A model generated the notes under the pieces. That model made no database searches and was not told the DNA's origin. It worked only from the letters and a program-made list of their open reading frames with translations. DNA of 64,000 bases, from the NCBI RefSeq assembly GCF_001551835.1, contig NZ_LODL01000019.1:299859-363858 (forward strand), read 5' to 3'. A program made the position numbers and the translations under genes. This document shows, piece after piece, positions 60,250 through 64,000 of this stretch. Each line of letters starts with the position of its first letter. The first letter of the stretch is position 1. The stretch is from Dechloromonas denitrificans (lineage in GTDB: Bacteria; Pseudomonadota; Gammaproteobacteria; Burkholderiales; Rhodocyclaceae).

Positions 60250-61352
60250 TGCCCCGTTTTCTCCCCGAACTGCCGCACAAGCACGGCACACCGGCGACTA
60301 CTGCCGTCGTGCTGGTCAATCTCGGCACGCCCGATGCCCCGGACGCCCCGTCGCTGAAGCGCTATCTCCGGCAGTTCCTGTCCGACCCCCGCGTCGTCGA
60401 AATTCCCCGGCCAATCTGGTGGCTGATCCTGCATGGCATCATCCTCAATATCCGCCCCAAGAAATCAGCCGCCAAATATGCTTCGGTCTGGATGCCGGAA
60501 GGCTCGCCCTTGCGGGTCCACACCGAACGCCAGGCCAAATTGCTGGCCGGCTATCTTGGTGAGCAGGGCCATCACCTGACCGTAACCTGGGCCATGCGCT
60601 ACGGCTCACCCTCGATGCCGGAGGTGCTGGCCCGCCTCAAGGCCAACGGGGCGACGCGCATCCTGATCGTGCCGATGTATCCGCAATACGCCGCGAGCAC
60701 CACGGCCACCGTCGTCGACGAAGCCTGTCGCTGGCTGCTGCAGACCCGCAACCAGCCGGAAATGCGCTTCATCCGCAACTTTCACGACGATCCCGGCTAT
60801 GTCGCCGCTCTCGAAAAAACAGTACGCCAGCACTGGCAAAGTCATGGCCAACTGACGGCCAACGACCGTCTGATCATCAGTTTTCACGGTCTCCCCAAGC
60901 GCAGCCTCGACCTCGGCGACCCCTATTTCTGCGAATGCCAGAAAACCGGACGCCTGCTCGCCGAACGCCTGAATTTGCAGCCCGAGCAATACAAGATCTG
61001 TTTCCAGTCACGTTTCGGCAAGGCCGAATGGCTCCAGCCCTACACCGCCCCGACCCTGCACGCCCTGGGCAAGGAAGGCATTGGCCGGGTGGACATCATC
61101 TGCCCGGGTTTCGTTGCCGACTGCCTGGAAACGCTGGAGGAAATTGCCCAGGAAGGCCGCGATGACTTTCTCGCCGCCGGTGGCAAGGAATACCACTACA
61201 TTCCGGCACTCAATGAAGACAACCGCTGGCTGCACGCCCTGACCCACATCGTCGAGCGCCATCTCGCCGGTTGGCCGAGCAAAGCTGCCATCGATCCCAA
61301 GGCTCAGGAAACGACCGCCGGACTGGCCATGAAACTCGGCGCCCACGCTTGA
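60249..61352 (+). CDS. hemH: Ferrochelatase
   Basis: 367 residues. It inserts Fe(II) into protoporphyrin IX. VLVNLGTPDAP, the catalytic His in ISFHGLPKRSL and the porphyrin-site segments YPQYAASTTAT and CPGFVADCLETLEEI are present. The ATG overlaps the hrcA stop, so its synthesis is likely coupled to hrcA. A longer frame inside hrcA is rejected. Confidence 0.97.
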   Translation: MPRFLPELPHKHGTPATTAVVLVNLGTPDAPDAPSLKRYLRQFLSDPRVVEIPRPIWWLILHGIILNIRPKKSAAKYASVWMPEGSPLRVHTERQAKLLAGYLGEQGHHLTVTWAMRYGSPSMPEVLARLKANGATRILIVPMYPQYAASTTATVVDEACRWLLQTRNQPEMRFIRNFHDDPGYVAALEKTVRQHWQSHGQLTANDRLIISFHGLPKRSLDLGDPYFCECQKTGRLLAERLNLQPEQYKICFQSRFGKAEWLQPYTAPTLHALGKEGIGRVDIICPGFVADCLETLEEIAQEGRDDFLAAGGKEYHYIPALNEDNRWLHALTHIVERHLAGWPSKAAIDPKAQETTAGLAMKLGAHA

Positions 61353-61357
61353 AATCC

Positions 61358-61401
61358 GGGCTCCGGGCCCCATATCAGAAAAACCTGATCAACCGGAGCC
61401 C
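61358..61401 (+). promoter_or_regulatory. Hairpin masking the trxC ribosome-binding site
   Basis: GGGCTCCGG (61358-61366) pairs with CCGGAGCCC (61393-61401), with a possible inner stem ATCAG/CTGAT. The right arm contains GGAG, the only ribosome-binding sequence for the trxC ATG at 61405, so the site is paired when the hairpin forms. Confidence 0.55.
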
Positions 61402-61404
61402 TGT

Positions 61405-61848
61405 ATGACCCCCAGCCTGCATATCGTCTGCCCGCACTGTAACGCGGTCAATCGGGTCGCTACGGCGCGCCTGTCCGACGCCCCCATCTGCGGCCAATGC
61501 AAGCTGCCCTTGTTCACCGGGCAGCCGCTTGATCTGAATCGCGGCAACTTCGACCGGGTGATCGGGCGCAGCGACTTGCCTGTTGTTGTCGACTTCTGGG
61601 CGCCCTGGTGCGGTCCCTGCCGAACGATGGCCCCGACCTTCGCCCAGGCGGCGGCCGAACTGGAGCCCCGCGCCTGCTTCACCAAGCTGAATACCGAGGC
61701 CGAGCAACAACTGGCGACCCGCTTCAACATCCGCAGCATTCCGACGCTGGCCGTTTTCAGAAACGGGCAGGAAGTTGCCCGGCAAAGCGGCGCGCTTGAC
61801 CTTGGCTCGCTGAAACGCTGGCTGCAAGCCCATCTTTACAAAACTTAA
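61405..61848 (+). CDS. trxC: Thioredoxin 2 (TrxC) with zinc ribbon
   Basis: 147 residues. The N-terminal zinc-binding CxxC pairs (Cys9/12 and Cys29/32) distinguish thioredoxin 2 from TrxA. The active site WCGPC (Cys69, Cys72) is canonical. It is a cytoplasmic disulphide reductase induced by oxidative stress in relatives. It follows hemH after 52 nt, with a hairpin covering its ribosome-binding site. Confidence 0.96.
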   Translation: MTPSLHIVCPHCNAVNRVATARLSDAPICGQCKLPLFTGQPLDLNRGNFDRVIGRSDLPVVVDFWAPWCGPCRTMAPTFAQAAAELEPRACFTKLNTEAEQQLATRFNIRSIPTLAVFRNGQEVARQSGALDLGSLKRWLQAHLYKT

Positions 61849-61901
61849 CTTTCAAGCCCGGGCGCCGTTAACAACGTGTCACAACGTTAGCGGAGCCCAT
61901 C

Positions 61902-62963
61902 ATGAAAATTGCCAGCGCCAACCTGCAGATGGCTTCTTCGCACGTCAGTCTGCAACAACGTGAAACGCGCGAGTCACTGAGCATGTGGGTCGGTCAGCGC
62001 CGGCCAAACTTGCCGGATGAAGACAGCCGCCCCAACCGCTCGCTGACCGATACCGTCGCCCTGTCGGATGCCGCCAAATCAGCCCAGAGTTCGGAATGCG
62101 GCGCCAGCGAGAGTGATGCTGCGGTCGACCATGATCCGAAGCTCAATTTGATCCGCTCGATGCTGGAATATCTGACAGGCCGCAGATTCAAGATCTTCGA
62201 CGCCGTCGACCTGCAGCCCCGCACCGAGCCTGCGGCGTTCGGCAATGCCAACGCGCCCGCCAGCCAGGCCGCATCGCCACCGCCCCCCGCTGGCTACGGC
62301 GTCGAATACGACTATCACGAGTCATACACCGAAACCGAACAAACCAGCTTTTCGGCCAGCGGTTCAGTGACGACGGCAGACGGGTGGAGCATCAGCTTCG
62401 ATCTGCAGCTATCGATGCAGCGCACCTACCATGAAGAAAGCAATATCAGCCTGCGCCTGGGCGACGCCGCTCGCAAGGTGGACCCACTGGTCCTCAACTT
62501 CTCAGGCAACGCCGCGCAACTGACCGACCAGCGCTTCGCCTTCGACCTCAATGCCGATGGCAGCAAGGAACAAATCAACTTCGTCGGCCAGTGCAGCGGC
62601 TTTCTCGTCTTCGACCGCAATCGCGACGGCCACATCAACAACGGCCAGGAGTTGTTCGGTCCGACCAGCGGCGATGGCTTCCAGGAACTGGCCGCGCTGG
62701 ACGACGACAAGAATGGCTGGATTGACGAAAATGATGCGGCCTACCAGCAGTTGCAAGTCTGGAGTCGCAATGCAGCCAACGAAGACCTGCTTCAGTCGCT
62801 GACCGAAGCCGGGGTCGGCGCCATCTCACTAAGCCGTATCGAGACGCCATTCCAGATCAAAAATTATGCAAATCAGATGCTTGGTGAAATTCGCAATTCC
62901 GGCGTTTTTTTGCAGGAAGATGGAAGGGCTGGCACAATCCAGCAGATCGACCTGACCGCCTGA
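61902..62963 (+). CDS. EF-hand-like putative calcium-binding protein
   Basis: 353 residues, no signal peptide. The N-terminal 130 residues are low-complexity and probably disordered. The second half has three Asp-rich loops: DLNADG (215-220), DRNRDGHINNGQE (238-250) and DDDKNGWIDEND (267-278), the last two close to EF-hand or dockerin-like calcium loops. Ser/Thr-rich strands precede them. The closest general type is calcium-binding proteins exported by type I systems, but no RTX nonapeptides are seen. CGGAG lies before the start. It stands alone between trxC and the chemoreceptor. Function unknown. Confidence 0.75.
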   Translation: MKIASANLQMASSHVSLQQRETRESLSMWVGQRRPNLPDEDSRPNRSLTDTVALSDAAKSAQSSECGASESDAAVDHDPKLNLIRSMLEYLTGRRFKIFDAVDLQPRTEPAAFGNANAPASQAASPPPPAGYGVEYDYHESYTETEQTSFSASGSVTTADGWSISFDLQLSMQRTYHEESNISLRLGDAARKVDPLVLNFSGNAAQLTDQRFAFDLNADGSKEQINFVGQCSGFLVFDRNRDGHINNGQELFGPTSGDGFQELAALDDDKNGWIDENDAAYQQLQVWSRNAANEDLLQSLTEAGVGAISLSRIETPFQIKNYANQMLGEIRNSGVFLQEDGRAGTIQQIDLTA

Positions 62964-63000
62964 AAATAAGGGCGGCGATGGGCATAACACCGGGGGAAAA

Positions 63001-64000
63001 ATGCCACGCTTTGCTGACTTGAAAATATGGGTCCGCCTGACTGCAGCCATCTGGCTGACACTGGCGATTATCTGGACGATCGTGATCGTCTGGGCCACGC
63101 AGGTCAACCGCGACACCGCCATCCGACAGGCGCAGGATTTCGCGCAAAGCATCCACGAAATGACCATGGCCGGCCTGACCGGCATGATGATCACCGGCAC
63201 GGTCGGCCAGCGCGAGGTATTTCTCGACCAGATCAAGCAACTGTCGATCATCAAGGACCTGCATGTCGCCCGCAGCGATGCCGTCGCCAAATTGTACGGC
63301 CCGGACACCAAGAGCAAGCGCGAACTCGACGCCCTCGAAAAGCAGGTCATGGCCTCGGGCACCCCGTACCTCTCGGTTGAATCGGCCGGCGGCAACTCTT
63401 TCCTGCATGTCATCAATCCGACCAAGGCTTCCAAAAACTACCTCGGTAAGGACTGTATCCTCTGTCACCAGGTACCCGAAGGCACGGTGCTCGGCGTCGT
63501 CAGCATGAAAGTCTCGCTCGACTCCGTCGAGTCCGATGTTGCCGCCTTCCGCCTGAAGATTGCCGGCGTTGCGCTGGCTGCCGTCGGCGCCCTGCTCGTC
63601 ATCATTTACCTGCTGACCCATCATTTTGTCACGGCTCCGCTCGATGAAATGCGCAAGGGTTTGCGCGACATAGCCAGTGGCGAAGGCGACCTGACCCGAC
63701 GCCTGCCGATCAAGGGCAAGGACGAAGTCGGCCAGGCCGCCCTCGTCTTCAATGAAATGATGGAAAACTTCAACCAGCTGGTGCGCCAGGTCCGCGACTC
63801 GGCCAGCCAGGTTTCGGCCCGGGTGGCTGCCCTGTCGGACAACGCCGACCGCGTCTCGCAAAGCTCGCACCTGCAGAACGAGAAGTCCAACGAAGCGGCA
63901 ACCGCCGTTGAGCAACTGGTCTCCAGCATTTCGTCGATCGCCCAGAGCGCCGAGCACGTCCAGCATCAGTCGCAGGAAAGCCTGGCCCGTGCCAACGAGG
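63001..64000 (+). CDS. Methyl-accepting chemotaxis protein with periplasmic c-type haem motif (partial)
   Basis: The first 333 residues are visible; the signalling hairpin lies beyond the window. Helix 1 (about 12-33), a periplasmic domain (34-185) containing CILCH (152-156), a c-type haem attachment motif in GKDCILCHQVPEGTVLGVVSM, helix 2 (186-206), HAMP (207-260) and the beginning of the cytoplasmic coiled coil. Haem-bearing chemoreceptor sensor domains of this layout are known from Geobacter sulfurreducens. It likely senses redox state or a haem ligand and steers motility. GGGGGAAAA precedes the start. Confidence 0.93.
   Translation, partial: MPRFADLKIWVRLTAAIWLTLAIIWTIVIVWATQVNRDTAIRQAQDFAQSIHEMTMAGLTGMMITGTVGQREVFLDQIKQLSIIKDLHVARSDAVAKLYGPDTKSKRELDALEKQVMASGTPYLSVESAGGNSFLHVINPTKASKNYLGKDCILCHQVPEGTVLGVVSMKVSLDSVESDVAAFRLKIAGVALAAVGALLVIIYLLTHHFVTAPLDEMRKGLRDIASGEGDLTRRLPIKGKDEVGQAALVFNEMMENFNQLVRQVRDSASQVSARVAALSDNADRVSQSSHLQNEKSNEAATAVEQLVSSISSIAQSAEHVQHQSQESLARANE

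Noticed and set aside
1-64000. CRISPR arrays, rRNA genes or prophage modules
   Set aside because: None seen: no regularly spaced repeat-spacer units, no rRNA sequence, and no phage structural or integrase genes.

Overview
This is a GC-rich, densely packed chromosomal window from a betaproteobacterium, most likely a member of the Rhodocyclales (Dechloromonas/Azonexus-like). The inference rests on the tpiA-secG-tRNA-Leu-nuoABCDEFGHIJKLMN order, a class I PHA synthase, an NAD-linked HoxFUYH hydrogenase, a class II (B12) ribonucleotide reductase and abundant chemotaxis/hybrid-kinase genes. No species can be fixed from the sequence alone. The gene set suggests a facultative, redox-flexible, polyhydroxyalkanoate-storing organism.

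Layout. 1-4.2 kb: a partial chemotaxis-like gene, phaC, a beta-CASP metallo-hydrolase and a divergent universal stress protein. 4.3-7.4 kb: a membrane hybrid histidine kinase whose C-terminal receiver has lost its phospho-acceptor. 7.4-8.8 kb: two exported proteins. 8.8-14.0 kb: the hoxFUYHW hydrogenase operon on the minus strand. 14.1-19.0 kb, plus strand: fabI, a kinase-like/phosphatase-like gene pair, and a MaoC-phosphotransacetylase fusion followed by ackA. 19.1-22.1 kb: nrdJ behind a tandem pair of NrdR boxes. 22.1-24.2 kb: a small accessory patch bounded by oppositely oriented 22-bp repeat arrays, holding an 87-residue orphan and an N-terminally shortened HlyD gene.

24.3-45.6 kb is a long minus-strand housekeeping block: rlmE, ftsH, folP, glmM, tpiA, secG, tRNA-Leu(GAG), the 14 nuo genes, a strong terminator, then a Nudix hydrolase. 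45.6-55.3 kb: yhbY (plus), then on the minus strand bamE, dapB, a soluble hybrid kinase, carA, carB, a terminator, greA and a DUF4149 membrane gene. 55.4-56.5 kb: fur and a GDT1-type cation transporter. 56.6-59.2 kb: nadK-recN (minus). 59.2-64 kb (plus): hrcA-hemH, trxC, an EF-hand-like protein and a chemoreceptor with a periplasmic CxxCH haem site, cut by the window edge.

How the parts connect: HoxFU and NuoEFG are homologous NADH/flavin/iron-sulphur modules, so hydrogen oxidation to NADH and NADH oxidation by Complex I are both encoded here. MaoC-Pta/AckA and PhaC suggest acyl-CoA overflow and storage. NrdJ allows oxygen-independent dNTP synthesis. The haem-bearing chemoreceptor would link motility to redox conditions. 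Most of the window is ordinary core genome. The least explained parts are the kinase/phosphatase pair, the repeat-bounded hlyD patch, the pseudo-receiver kinase and several leader hairpins or operators.
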